A DNA stretch of 64,000 bases from an uncultured Woeseiaceae bacterium (GCA_945788625.1 CALZMQ010000013.1:5360-69359), one strand, 5' to 3'; counted from the first letter of the stretch, positions 52,587 to 61,306 are shown. Program-made: numbers and translations. Notes: generated by a model not told the origin, from the letters alone.

Positions 52587-52652
52587 GAATATTTCACGAG
52601 TATGCCGCCCTCTCGCTTAAACCGATCTTACGCGCCAACTCATGAAATATTC
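52587..52652. promoter_or_regulatory. Long-spaced inverted repeat upstream of PL7
   Basis: GAATATTTCA (52587-52596) and TGAAATATTC (52643-52652) are exact inverted copies 46 bases apart, in the gap between the terminator and the PL7 start. It may be a paired regulator site that loops the DNA. Confidence 0.45.
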
Positions 52653-52667
52653 CGGCTCGAGGATTTT

Positions 52668-54029
52668 ATGACGATTGCAGTTCGCTGGATTGCTGTGTGT
52701 GTTGTTCTGTTAGCCGCGTTGCTGTCGCCTGGCACAACGCACGCCGCCGATATCGTCAATGCCGGTTTCGAGGACGGCTGGGCCGGCTGGACGGACGGCG
52801 ATCCGACCGGGTCCGGCACGGCCCTGTCGGACGTCGCCAATAGCGGTGAGCGGTCGGTCAAGCTGACCGAGAACGGCGCCTACGTGGCGCAGACCGTCGC
52901 CGTGCAGCCCGACACGACCTACCGCCTCAGCGCTTATTTGCGTGGCCCCGGCAACCTCGGCACCAAGGTGGGTGCCGAGATGTTCTTCGAGCAGCAGCCG
53001 AAGAAGGGCAAGAAATGGCGGGAGCTGTCGGTCACGTTCTCGTCCGGCGCGGCCGAGAGCATCTATGTCTTTGCAAGCTGCGGCGGAATGGAGGTGCGTT
53101 TCGACGATTTTCGTCTCGAGGCGATGGACGCAGACGAGGCTGAAACCAGTGCGCGCATCATCAGTTCCCGCGCCGGCGGTTACGGCCTGTCGCCGGACCT
53201 GCCGCCAGGACGAAACTTCGACCTGCTCGGCTGGTACCTCAGCACGCCGGCCGACGACGACAACGATGGTAAATCGGACCGGATCAGCGAGGTGGAGCTG
53301 GCCCGGGGCGCGATCGATGAGCGGTACTTCTATACGGCGCAAGACGGCGGCATGGTGTTTCGAGCTACCATCGGCGGCGCGAAGACCTCGAAAAACACGC
53401 GCAACACGCGTACCGAGTTGCGCGAAATGTTGCGACGTGGCGACACGAGTATCAACACGAGGAACGACGATCGCAGTCCGAACAAGAACAACTGGGTGTT
53501 CTCGAGCGCGCCGGAAAAAGCGCTGAAGGCCGCCGGCGGTATTGATGGCACGCTGAGTGCGACGCTTGCGATTAATCGAGTAACCGAGACGGGCGAGAGG
53601 AGCCACGTCGGCCGAGTGGTTATCGGGCAGATCCACGCCGCGGTTGATGAGCCCATCCGGCTTTATTATCGAAAGATGCCGGAAAACAAGCGCGGGTCGA
53701 TCTATGCGGCACACGAAATTTCCGGCGGCGACGACACCTTTTACGACCTGATAGGCAGCCGCAGGAACGATGCGGCGGATCCACCGGACGGTATCGCGCT
53801 CGGCGAGAAGTTTTCCTACGAGATCGAGGCGCGGGGAAATCTCCTGTACGTGACCATCAGTAACGACGGCGAGCTGCTTGCGGAACAAACGATTGACATA
53901 TCCGAGAGCGGTTACGACGTGGACAAGGACTACATGTACTTCAAGGCCGGCGCCTACAACCAGAACGCCTCAGGCGAGGCGGATGACTTCGTGCAGGTAA
54001 CATTCTACGAACTGGAAGCGAGTCATTAA
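52668..54029 (+). CDS. PL7 alginate lyase with N-terminal carbohydrate-binding module
   Basis: A 453-residue secreted endo-type alginate lyase. The signal peptide ends THA before ADIVN. About 28-155 is a jelly-roll carbohydrate-binding module (NAGFEDGWAGWTDGDP, VRFDDFRLEA). About 165-453 is the PL7 catalytic domain with all three signatures: RTELRE (248-253), QIH (321-323) and YFKAGAYNQ (424-432). QIH rather than QVH is often linked to polyguluronate or mixed activity, so G-block cutting is a reasonable guess. AGGA precedes the ATG. The next gene overlaps its stop by one base. Confidence 0.95.
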   Translation: MTIAVRWIAVCVVLLAALLSPGTTHAADIVNAGFEDGWAGWTDGDPTGSGTALSDVANSGERSVKLTENGAYVAQTVAVQPDTTYRLSAYLRGPGNLGTKVGAEMFFEQQPKKGKKWRELSVTFSSGAAESIYVFASCGGMEVRFDDFRLEAMDADEAETSARIISSRAGGYGLSPDLPPGRNFDLLGWYLSTPADDDNDGKSDRISEVELARGAIDERYFYTAQDGGMVFRATIGGAKTSKNTRNTRTELREMLRRGDTSINTRNDDRSPNKNNWVFSSAPEKALKAAGGIDGTLSATLAINRVTETGERSHVGRVVIGQIHAAVDEPIRLYYRKMPENKRGSIYAAHEISGGDDTFYDLIGSRRNDAADPPDGIALGEKFSYEIEARGNLLYVTISNDGELLAEQTIDISESGYDVDKDYMYFKAGAYNQNASGEADDFVQVTFYELEASH

Positions 54030-54970
54030 TGAACAGGGTCACCCGGTCTTCACTTGTCGCCGCGCTGCTGGTGCTCGCTGGCTGCGGTTCAGGTGGTGGC
54101 GGCGGCACGGCGCCGGTCGGCGTTACGCCGCCCGGGCCGGACCCGGAACCGCCAACCGATACCATGCAATTTACCGTGCTGACCACTCGTACGCTGGATG
54201 CCGATGGTGACCAGGTGGGGCTTGATACCTATGATCTGATCCGTGCTTTTGGCGGCGACTACAATCCGGGGCCCATCGAGGCGCCGGACCTGTATCCGAT
54301 CAACCATCCCGGCGTGCGACACATCTACGAAGACACCGACGCGACCGTCGGCAACCATTTCGTATTCATCATTCACCGCGACATCGATATTGATCGCGAC
54401 CGCGTCGAGAACGACGACCGGCAGCGCAACGAAATCAAGACCTACGATAAATCCGAGGAGGCGGTCCTGGGATTCGAGAACGAGACGTTCATCTATCGCT
54501 GGAAATTCCGCATCAACGACGCGATGGAAGTGTCTACCCGGTTCTCACACTTTTTCCAGCTGAAAGCGGTTGGCGGCGCGGACAGCCACCCGATCCTTAC
54601 GATTTCAGGCGCGGAGCGAAGCGGGGAGGACGGTATCGAGGTGCGCTACAGCCCGCTGCAGGCGGACACTATCCTGCAGCGGCAGAACTGGAGCACGGTC
54701 ACCGGCGAGTGGCTCGAGGCCTATTGCCGCGTGACGTTCGCCGATTCCGGCGACCTGCGGCTGATCGTCACGCGGATGCGAGACGATGCGGTCATCTTCG
54801 ACATCGACGAGCAGGGCCTGGATCTCTGGCGCGGCGAAGACGCCAGCCACTTTGTGCGTCCCAAGTGGGGCATCTACCGCTCCATTCTCGACTGGGACAA
54901 TCTGCGGCCGGACGAGGAGGATGTTCGCTTCGCTAACTTCAGCGTCAGCGAGGTGATGCCGTCCAGCTAG
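54029..54970 (+). CDS. Polysaccharide-lyase-like lipoprotein (heparin-lyase/PL20-type jelly roll)
   Basis: A 313-residue lipoprotein with lipobox LAGC (Cys19) and a glycine/proline-rich linker (about 20-45). The rest is a beta-jelly roll with NDDRQRNEIKTYDKSEE, TFIYRWKFRINDAMEVSTRFSHFFQLKAVGG, and VRPKWGIYRSILDWDNLRPDEEDVRFANF. The RNEIK, HFFQLKAV and PKWGIYRS segments resemble active-site strands of heparin-lyase-I or glucuronan-lyase folds, so an endolyase for a uronate polymer is likely. The exact CAZy family is uncertain. Its ATG overlaps the PL7 stop (TAATG), so the two are translationally coupled. Confidence 0.72.
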   Translation: MNRVTRSSLVAALLVLAGCGSGGGGGTAPVGVTPPGPDPEPPTDTMQFTVLTTRTLDADGDQVGLDTYDLIRAFGGDYNPGPIEAPDLYPINHPGVRHIYEDTDATVGNHFVFIIHRDIDIDRDRVENDDRQRNEIKTYDKSEEAVLGFENETFIYRWKFRINDAMEVSTRFSHFFQLKAVGGADSHPILTISGAERSGEDGIEVRYSPLQADTILQRQNWSTVTGEWLEAYCRVTFADSGDLRLIVTRMRDDAVIFDIDEQGLDLWRGEDASHFVRPKWGIYRSILDWDNLRPDEEDVRFANFSVSEVMPSS

Positions 54971-54986
54971 AAGAGCTTCAGAGAAG

Positions 54987-55031
54987 TTTGCAGACCAATT
55001 CGGTCCAGTGGTTCGTTGAGTGGTCTGCAAA
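54987..55031. promoter_or_regulatory. Inverted repeat between lyase genes (operator or terminator)
   Basis: TTTGCAGACCA (54987-54997) and TGGTCTGCAAA (55021-55031) are perfect 11-bp arms 23 bases apart, just before the promoter-like TTGACA at 55037. No T-tract follows. Confidence 0.5.
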
Positions 55032-55036
55032 ATTGG

Positions 55037-55066
55037 TTGACACTTGGCCTGACCACCGTCTACGAT
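55037..55066 (+). promoter_or_regulatory. Promoter of the second PL6 gene
   Basis: TTGACA (55037-55042) and TACGAT (55061-55066) with an 18-base spacer, 42 bases before the start codon. Confidence 0.65.
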
Positions 55067-55107
55067 AGGCGGCCGAGGGCATACATAAACAAAATGACGA
55101 GGGAATA

Positions 55108-57297
55108 ATGCTCCGCAAAACCCGATCCTTTTCACAGATTGCCTGTGCCCTGATTGCCCTGATTGCCCTGATCGGTTTGAACGCCTGCGCCGCGGCAGCC
55201 ACGGACATGCTCGTCAGCACCCAGGCGGAATTCAAAGACGCCGTGAAAGCGGCAAAACCCGGCGATACGATCGTGTTGGCCAACGGCGAGTGGCGAGACT
55301 TCGAGATCCTCTTCACGGGCGAGGGGACGGAGGACGCGCCGATCACGCTGACCGCCGAGACGAAGGGTGACGTGCTTATCACGGGGCAGTCGAACCTGCG
55401 ACTGGCCGGAAAACACCTCGTCGTGTCCGGGCTCGTCTTCAGGGACGGCCATTCGCCCACCAATACCGTGATCGCGTTCCGACGTACCAAGGGTGACCTT
55501 GCGTACCATTCGCGCGTCACGGAAGTCGTGATCGATCAATTCAATAACCCGGAACGTTTTGAGACCGACTTCTGGGTGATGATCTATGGCAAGCACAATC
55601 GCTTCGACCACAATCATCTCGAGGGCAAGAGCAACCAGGGCGTCACGCTTGCAGTCAAGCTCGACGCGGAGGAGAGCCGGGAAAACCATCACCGGATTGA
55701 CCACAACTACTTCGGCCCGCGGCCGATCCTGGGCTCCAACGGCGGTGAGACGCTACGCATCGGCACCAGCCACTATTCATTGAGCGACTCGTTGACGACG
55801 GTCGAGAACAACTACTTCGATCGCTGCAACGGGGAAGTCGAAATCATCTCGAGCAAGTCCGGCCGTAATGTCTTCCGCGGTAACCTGTTCTTTGAATCAC
55901 GCGGCACGCTGACGCTGCGACACGGCAACAACAACCTGATCGAGAACAATGTCTTTCTCGGCAACCGGGTCGACCATACCGGTGGCATCCGTGTCATCAA
56001 TAAAGGGCAGGTCGTCCGCAACAACTACATGTACGGTTTGACAGGGCACCGTTTCGGCGGCGCACTGGTCATCATGAACGGCGTGCCGAACTCACCGATC
56101 AATCGCTACCACCAGGTCGACAACGCGCTCATCGAAAACAACTCGGTAATTGACAGCGATCACATCGAGCTGGCTGCCGGGGCCGATTCGGAGCGCTCCG
56201 CGCCGCCAATCAACAGCGTCTTCCGCGCCAACCTCGTCTACAACGCTGATGGCAGCAAGAACGTCGCCGTCCATGACGATATTTCGGGGATCGCGTTCAG
56301 CGATAACTCTATGCACGAGGACATTGAACTGGCCAAGGCCGATAACGGCCTCCTGTATCCGGTCGATCCTGAGCTGGCTGACACCGGTGCGAAAAAGGGA
56401 CTTAAAGTCCTGGAACGCTCCGCAACGGGTCCCTCGTGGTACCCGAAGCCGGGCTACGCGGACCGCTTCGACACCGGTGCCACGCATGCAGTCAGTCCCG
56501 GGCTGGATACGCTGGTTAAGGCCGTCAATGCGGCAGAAGGCGGCGACATCGTCGACCTGGCCGAGGGTGACTACCTCGTTTCCCGCACGATCAGGGTCGA
56601 CAGGCCGGTGACCGTCCGCGGCAAGGGCGAAGTACGGATCGAGTTCGAGCGCACGGCGCTGTTCGAAATCGCCGATGGCGGCAGCCTGAAGCTCGACGGC
56701 ATCACCATCTCCGGGAATTCTGCGCCTGATTCGGCCGGCAACACCGCTATTCGTACCAGTCGATACTCGATGCTCGGCAATTACGCACTGGTCGTCGAGA
56801 ACTCGGTGGTCGAGGATCTGGATACAAATCACTCGTTCAATTTCTTCAGCGTCGCCAAGCACACGTTTGCCGATCGCATCGAGATCCGGGATTCAGTTTT
56901 TCGCAATATCACCGGTGCCGTACTGGCGCTGAACCGCGAGCTAGACGACCTCGGCATTTACAACGCTGAGTACATCACGATCGTTGACAGCCAGTTCGAG
57001 AATATCGGCAAAGCGGTCGCCGATATTTACCGCGGCGGCACCGACGAGAGCACGTTCGGACCACACTTCCTGATGTCAGGGTCAGCCGTGGTTGCGGCCG
57101 GCAAAGACAAGCGCAATAAAAGCCGCGCGACCATTCGCCTGCACGGCGTGCAGGCCACCGACATTCATGACAACGAGTTTGCCGAGAGCAGCCCGATCCG
57201 GATCGCCGAGACTGTCGGCGAGCCTGTCACAAAGCTGAGCGGCAATCGTTTCGATGGCACCGCCGAGCCGATGATTGACACATCGCTGCGACCGTAG
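55108..57297 (+). CDS. PL6 alginate lyase, double beta-helix lipoprotein
   Basis: A 729-residue enzyme with lipobox LNAC (Cys27). The first half is a PL6 (chondroitinase-B-like) beta-helix: STQAEFKDAVKAAKPGDTIVLANGEW, ITLTAETKGDVLITGQSNLRLAGKHLVVSGLVFRDG, KSNQGVTLAVKLDAEESRENHHRIDHNYFGPRP and NGGETLRIGTS, which carry the expected calcium, Lys and Arg sites. The second half (about 465-729) is another helix, as in two-domain PL6 enzymes such as AlyGC. It likely releases unsaturated uronates from alginate. Three 9-base repeats encode ALIALIALI in the signal peptide. The MFS carrier follows. Confidence 0.93.
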   Translation: MLRKTRSFSQIACALIALIALIGLNACAAAATDMLVSTQAEFKDAVKAAKPGDTIVLANGEWRDFEILFTGEGTEDAPITLTAETKGDVLITGQSNLRLAGKHLVVSGLVFRDGHSPTNTVIAFRRTKGDLAYHSRVTEVVIDQFNNPERFETDFWVMIYGKHNRFDHNHLEGKSNQGVTLAVKLDAEESRENHHRIDHNYFGPRPILGSNGGETLRIGTSHYSLSDSLTTVENNYFDRCNGEVEIISSKSGRNVFRGNLFFESRGTLTLRHGNNNLIENNVFLGNRVDHTGGIRVINKGQVVRNNYMYGLTGHRFGGALVIMNGVPNSPINRYHQVDNALIENNSVIDSDHIELAAGADSERSAPPINSVFRANLVYNADGSKNVAVHDDISGIAFSDNSMHEDIELAKADNGLLYPVDPELADTGAKKGLKVLERSATGPSWYPKPGYADRFDTGATHAVSPGLDTLVKAVNAAEGGDIVDLAEGDYLVSRTIRVDRPVTVRGKGEVRIEFERTALFEIADGGSLKLDGITISGNSAPDSAGNTAIRTSRYSMLGNYALVVENSVVEDLDTNHSFNFFSVAKHTFADRIEIRDSVFRNITGAVLALNRELDDLGIYNAEYITIVDSQFENIGKAVADIYRGGTDESTFGPHFLMSGSAVVAAGKDKRNKSRATIRLHGVQATDIHDNEFAESSPIRIAETVGEPVTKLSGNRFDGTAEPMIDTSLRP

Positions 57298-57366
57298 CAG
57301 AACGCACAATGCAGAACGAGAGGACAGTACGAGTTAACGGGCTGGAGACGCCCAGGGGGAGCACGA

Positions 57367-58647
57367 ATGAAGGGTAAACTCAGGTGGCTTATCGTCAGCC
57401 TCGTCGCGCTCGCGACGATCATCAACTATATCGATCGGGGCGCGCTCGCGGTTTTATGGCCAGAGATCTCCGGCGACCTGGGCATGACCAAGACCGACTA
57501 CGCCATCATTATCAATGTCTTTACGTTCGCCTACGCCTTCGGTCAAACCTTGTTCGGCAAGATATTCGACTGGATAGGCACGCGGCTGGGTTTTGTACTC
57601 GCTATTGGTGTGTGGTCTCTTGCAACGATTTTGCATGCCTTCGCGACATCTTTGCTGTCGTTCTCGATCTTCCGCGGTCTTTTAGGCGTGTCCGAAGCAG
57701 GCAACTGGCCCGGCGCAACCAAGGCCAACGCCGAGTGGTTTCCAATCAGGGAGCGTGCTCTTGCTCAGGGTATCTTCAACTCCGGTGCGGCCATCGGCGG
57801 CATCGTCTCCGCGCCGATCGTCGGCCTGTTTTTTATCTGGTTTGGCAGTTGGCAGGCAACCTTCATCATGATTGGTGTGCTCGGCCTGCTCTGGCTGGTG
57901 CCGTGGCTGATCATCTACAAGTCCGGACCGGATGCCCATCCCTGGCTTGACGAAGCGGAGCGGGAATACATCCTGACTGGTCAGCGCAATACCGAGACGC
58001 ATCAGGCCGCCGAATACGCGCCTACGTCAGGTGAAATCCTGTCCCGCAGGCAAAGCTGGGGCGTCATCATGGCCTCCTTCTTTCTCGATCCCATCTGGTG
58101 GCTCTTTGTCGGTTGGCTGCCGCTCTATTTGTACGAGACCTATGGCTTCGGCGTGGCCGAGATTGCGAGCTATGCCTGGATACCGTATGTCGGAGCGATG
58201 TTCGGCGCGTGGTTCGGCGGGCTTCTGGCGCAGAATCGAATCAACGCTGGCTGGACCGTCAACAAGGCACGAAAATTCGTCATCAGTCTGGGTGGCCTCA
58301 TCATGCTCGTCTCGCTGTTGATGACGATCAAGGCGGCGACGCCCATGATCGCTGTGCTGCTGATGGCCGCTATTCTTTTTGGATTCCAGACAGCCGTCGG
58401 GAACATCCAGACACTGCCAAGTGACTTTTATAGCGGTAAGTCTGTAGGCTCGCTTGCCGGGTTTGCAGGGACGGCCGCAAAGCTAGCCGTAGTTCTGCTG
58501 AACTTCCTGATTCCAGTTATTACCGTCAACAGTTATGCACCGGCGTTCGCAGTCGGGGCTGGACTGGCGATCATGACGGTCGTCTCGGTCTTTGTTCTCT
58601 GTGGACATATTCAACCGCTGAGTCCCCGTGAGGCTGAATCTGCCTGA
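57367..58647 (+). CDS. MFS uronate transporter (ACS/ExuT-like)
   Basis: A 426-residue carrier with 12 predicted helices of the anion:cation symporter group. The ACS pattern is clear: IINYIDRGALAVLWPEISGDLGMTKTDYAIIINVFTFAYAFGQ, RGLLGVSEAGNWPGATKANAEWFPIRERALAQGIFNSGAAIGG. ExuT and related proteins import hexuronates. In alginate clusters this type takes up the monomer product DEH. It is followed by SDR, kdgA and kdgK genes in order, the steps that would use the imported sugar. Confidence 0.92.
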   Translation: MKGKLRWLIVSLVALATIINYIDRGALAVLWPEISGDLGMTKTDYAIIINVFTFAYAFGQTLFGKIFDWIGTRLGFVLAIGVWSLATILHAFATSLLSFSIFRGLLGVSEAGNWPGATKANAEWFPIRERALAQGIFNSGAAIGGIVSAPIVGLFFIWFGSWQATFIMIGVLGLLWLVPWLIIYKSGPDAHPWLDEAEREYILTGQRNTETHQAAEYAPTSGEILSRRQSWGVIMASFFLDPIWWLFVGWLPLYLYETYGFGVAEIASYAWIPYVGAMFGAWFGGLLAQNRINAGWTVNKARKFVISLGGLIMLVSLLMTIKAATPMIAVLLMAAILFGFQTAVGNIQTLPSDFYSGKSVGSLAGFAGTAAKLAVVLLNFLIPVITVNSYAPAFAVGAGLAIMTVVSVFVLCGHIQPLSPREAESA

Positions 58648-58671
58648 CGTGATTAACAAAGGAAAAGAGTC

Positions 58672-59314
58672 ATGAGCCTGGAGAACAAGATTGCGATCGT
58701 AACCGGCGGGTCCCGTGATATCGGGCGGGCGGTATCCGAGACTCTTGCTGCCGAAGGAGCAAAGGTCGTCGTCAACTATTTCAATAATGCGGCTGAAGGC
58801 GATGCAACCGTCACCACGATCCAGCAGGCTGGCGGCGAAGCCATCGCTGTCAAGGGTGACATGACGAAGCAGGCTGACGTCGATAACCTGGTGGCCGAGT
58901 CTTGCAAGGCTTTTGGCGACACGATCGATATTCTCGTTAACGTCGTCGGCGGGCTTGTTGCTCGCAAGCCTCTGGCCGAGATGGACGAGGAGTTCTTTGA
59001 GTACGTCATGAAACTCAATGTGACGAGCACCTTCCTGACAACACGCGGTCATGACGTTTACGCGGGGCCTCGCGAAGGAACTCGGGCCATCCAACATCCG
59101 CGTGAACTGCGTCTGCCCCGGCATGATCAGCACGACCTTCCACGACACGTTCACGAAGGACGAGGTTCGTGCCAATGTCGCAGCGGGGACACCGCTGCGG
59201 CGAGAAGGGCAGGCGAAAGAGGTGGCTGATCTCGTAACCTACCTTGCGTCGCCGGCGTCGAGCTTTATCACGGGTGCGAGCGTCGATATTAACGGTGGAA
59301 TGTTCTTTTCGTAG
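58672..59314 (+). pseudogene. SDR reductase (DEH reductase-like), catalytic core deleted
   Basis: The first 125 codons give a good SDR start: [55 protein letters not shown]. The downstream part in another frame gives [26 protein letters not shown] and ends DINGGMFFS. Between them about 40 residues with the catalytic Ser and Tyr-x-x-x-Lys are missing, and the frame shifts at about 59059. The gene therefore cannot make an active enzyme. By position, between the uronate carrier and kdgA/kdgK, the intact form was probably the DEH reductase that makes KDG. Confidence 0.88.
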
Positions 59315-59393
59315 ATGCTTTGATCGGTTTTCAGCAGGACGCTGACCGCGCAAGCGACGATGTGTCCGGTAAACCCATCCAGGAAATGATTGA

Positions 59394-60028
59394 ATGAATA
59401 TCACTGAACTACTCTCGAATAACCCGGTTGTGCCGCTGGTGCAGGCCGATGATCCGGCCATCGCGGTCAAGACTTCGCGTGCGCTGGCCGCGGGCGGCCT
59501 CAAGGTCGCCGAGGTCGTGTTTCGTACCGACCGCGCACTCGAATGCCTGCAAGCGGTCGCCGACGACGTGCCGGAGACGATTGCGGGTGCCGGTACGGTA
59601 TTGAGTGCGGATCAGGCCAATGCCGCGCTGGATCATGGCGCCAAGTTCATTGTGTCGCCGGGACTGGACGACGGCGTAGTGGGCGTGGCAAAGGAGCGCG
59701 GCGTGCCGGTCTACCCGGGTACGATGACGCCGAGCGAGGTCCAGCATGCGTTCAATCTCGGTCTGGATACAGTCAAGTTCTTCCCGGCGTCAATAGCCGG
59801 TGGGTGCCGGCGCTCAAAGCGCTGGCAAGTGTGTTCCGCACGATGAAATTTATGCCAACCGGTGGCGTGAGCCCGGGCAACCTGGCCGATTTCCTGGCCG
59901 TGCCAGCGGTACTCGCCTGCGGCGGCAGCTGGCTGACGCCGGCCGACAAAATCGCCGCGGGTGACTACGATACGATCACCAGGCTTGCGGCCGAGGCCGT
60001 CGCGATCGCGCGCGCAACAAGAGGATAG
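59394..60028 (+). pseudogene. kdgA: KDPG aldolase (kdgA/eda), frameshifted at about 59803
   Basis: The first frame gives a normal class I KDPG aldolase to about residue 138: VVPLVQADDPAIAV, AGAGTVLSADQANAALDHGAKFIVSPG, and KFFPASIAGG with the Schiff-base lysine. The rest, VPALKALASVFRTMKFMPTGGVSPGNLADFLAVPAVLACGGSWL to the end, is in the next frame. One G is missing from a G run at 59802-59804. The protein would clip out the C-terminal barrel strands. A read or assembly error is possible. If real, the cell must use another aldolase gene, since the product (pyruvate plus glyceraldehyde-3-phosphate) ends the pathway. Confidence 0.85.
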
Positions 60029-60032
60029 CAAG

Positions 60033-61061
60033 ATGGGAAAGTACGTTACGTTTGGCGAGATCATGCTGCGACTGAAGTCGCCCGGACATGAGCGGTTCTT
60101 TCAGTCTCCGTCGCTCGAAGCGACCTTCGGCGGCGGCGAATCCAACGTCGCGGTGGCACTCGCGAACTACGGCTTGGATGCCAAGTTTGTGACGGCGCTT
60201 CCTGATAATGATATCGCCGAGGCCTGCATGCGAGAAGTTCGCAGCTTCGGGGTCGACGTCAGTGACATCCGTCGCTCAGGCGACAGGATCGGTATCTACT
60301 TTCTCGAGGCGGGCGCCAACCAGCGGCCGAGCAAGGTCGTTTATGATCGCGCCCACTCGGCGATCGCGGAGTGCGGGCCGGGTGATTTTGACTGGGACAA
60401 TATTTTTGACGGTGCGAAGTGGTTCCACATCACGGGCATCACGCCGGCTCTGTCACAGTCGGCAGCGGACCTGTCGCTCGAGGCCTGCAAGGCCGCGAAA
60501 GCGGCAGGCGTTACTGTTTCCTGTGACTTCAACTATCGTGGCAAGCTGTGGAAGTACGGCAAGTCCGCGCCTGAGGTCATGCGCGACCTGGTCAAATACG
60601 TTGATGTTGGCATTGCCAACGAAGAAGACTGTCAGAAGTCACTTGATATCTCGGTCGATGTCGATGTGCATACGGGCGAACTCGACACGGCCAAGTACGA
60701 AGCCTTGTCGGAGAAGGTGCTCGAGATCTACGCGGATATGTCGATCATTGCAATCACGTTGCGCGAGAGCCGCAGTGCCGATACGAATGGTTGGTCCGCG
60801 TGCCTGCGTGATGCCGAAGGCTTCAAGCTGTCTCGGCAGTATGAAATCACCGACATTGTTGATCGGGTCGGTGGTGGGGACAGTTTTGCATCGGGCCTGA
60901 TTGCGGGTTTACAGTTGTACAAAGACCGCCAGCAGGCGCTGCAGTTTGCGGTTGCTGCCAGTTGCCTTAAGCACTCGATCTCGGGTGACTTCAACCGCGT
61001 AACTGTTCCGGAAGTAGAAAAGCTGATGGGTGGTGACGCATCCGGGCGGGTGCAGCGCTGA
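60033..61061 (+). CDS. kdgK: 2-keto-3-deoxygluconate kinase
   Basis: A 342-residue sugar kinase of the PfkB family that phosphorylates KDG to KDPG. Substrate motif: [17 protein letters not shown]. Nucleotide and catalytic site: [18 protein letters not shown], with the catalytic Asp. The start [22 protein letters not shown] is typical of KdgK. The ATG at 60033 is four bases after the kdgA stop. An in-frame ATG at 59961 lies inside kdgA. It is the last gene before the tRNA fragment that ends the island. Confidence 0.94.
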   Translation: MGKYVTFGEIMLRLKSPGHERFFQSPSLEATFGGGESNVAVALANYGLDAKFVTALPDNDIAEACMREVRSFGVDVSDIRRSGDRIGIYFLEAGANQRPSKVVYDRAHSAIAECGPGDFDWDNIFDGAKWFHITGITPALSQSAADLSLEACKAAKAAGVTVSCDFNYRGKLWKYGKSAPEVMRDLVKYVDVGIANEEDCQKSLDISVDVDVHTGELDTAKYEALSEKVLEIYADMSIIAITLRESRSADTNGWSACLRDAEGFKLSRQYEITDIVDRVGGGDSFASGLIAGLQLYKDRQQALQFAVAASCLKHSISGDFNRVTVPEVEKLMGGDASGRVQR

Positions 61062-61199
61062 GAGTTGAATATTGGTTGTCCCATAGGGAGCACCTGAATC
61101 TAGGGAAATCAGAATGTTGCGAGCTTAAGTTGCAAGTTCTTTGGGACGAAGCGCTACGCTAAATGGCGGATATTTAAGAGATAATCGGGTTACAGCGCA

Positions 61200-61246
61200 C
61201 TGGCTTCGAACCAGGTGGTCGGGAGTTCGAATCTCTCCGGGCGCGC
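61200..61246 (+). pseudogene. tRNA-Arg fragment, 47-bp direct repeat (attR candidate)
   Basis: Identical to tRNA-Arg positions 14363-14409: anticodon loop, variable loop, T-arm and 3' acceptor strand are present, and the D-arm and 5' acceptor strand are missing. After the shared GCGCGC the sequence reads AATAAAA in place of CCA. It cannot fold as a tRNA. It is the right-hand partner of the repeat in the intact gene. Confidence 0.9.
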
Positions 61247-61251
61247 AATAA

Positions 61252-61285
61252 AAAGAACGGGGCCCTCGCGGCCCCGTTCTTTTTA
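61252..61285 (+). terminator. Terminator after the tRNA fragment
   Basis: AAAGAACGGGGCC and GGCCCCGTTCTTT form a long stem around a short loop, followed by TT. It is the counterpart of the tRNA terminator at 14419, with a different stem sequence. Confidence 0.92.
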
Positions 61286-61306
61286 TTGCTGCTTCCTACG
61301 AGAGTT

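Larger units (their letters stand above)
14363..61246. mobile_element. Putative tRNA-Arg-bounded polyuronate/alginate utilisation island
   Basis: The block between the two copies of the tRNA-Arg 3' half (repeat starts 46,837 bp apart) holds almost only genes for uptake and breakdown of acidic polysaccharides. The genes outside are of other kinds. Both ends carry the same module: tRNA 3' half, terminator, hairpin array. This fits integration into the tRNA 3' end with the original end displaced to 61.2 kb. No integrase, excisionase or transfer gene was recognised inside, so the element is either decayed, was moved in trans, or the repeats arose by duplication instead. Confidence 0.5.

Noticed and set aside
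59795-59815. Programmed -1 frameshift in kdgA
   Set aside because: There is no slippery heptamer of the X XXY YYZ type and no following pseudoknot; KDPG aldolases are not known to use frameshifting. Mutation or read error is simpler.
61140-61246. A second complete tRNA-Arg gene
   Set aside because: Bases before 61200 do not form a D-arm or the 5' acceptor strand; only the 3' half matches.
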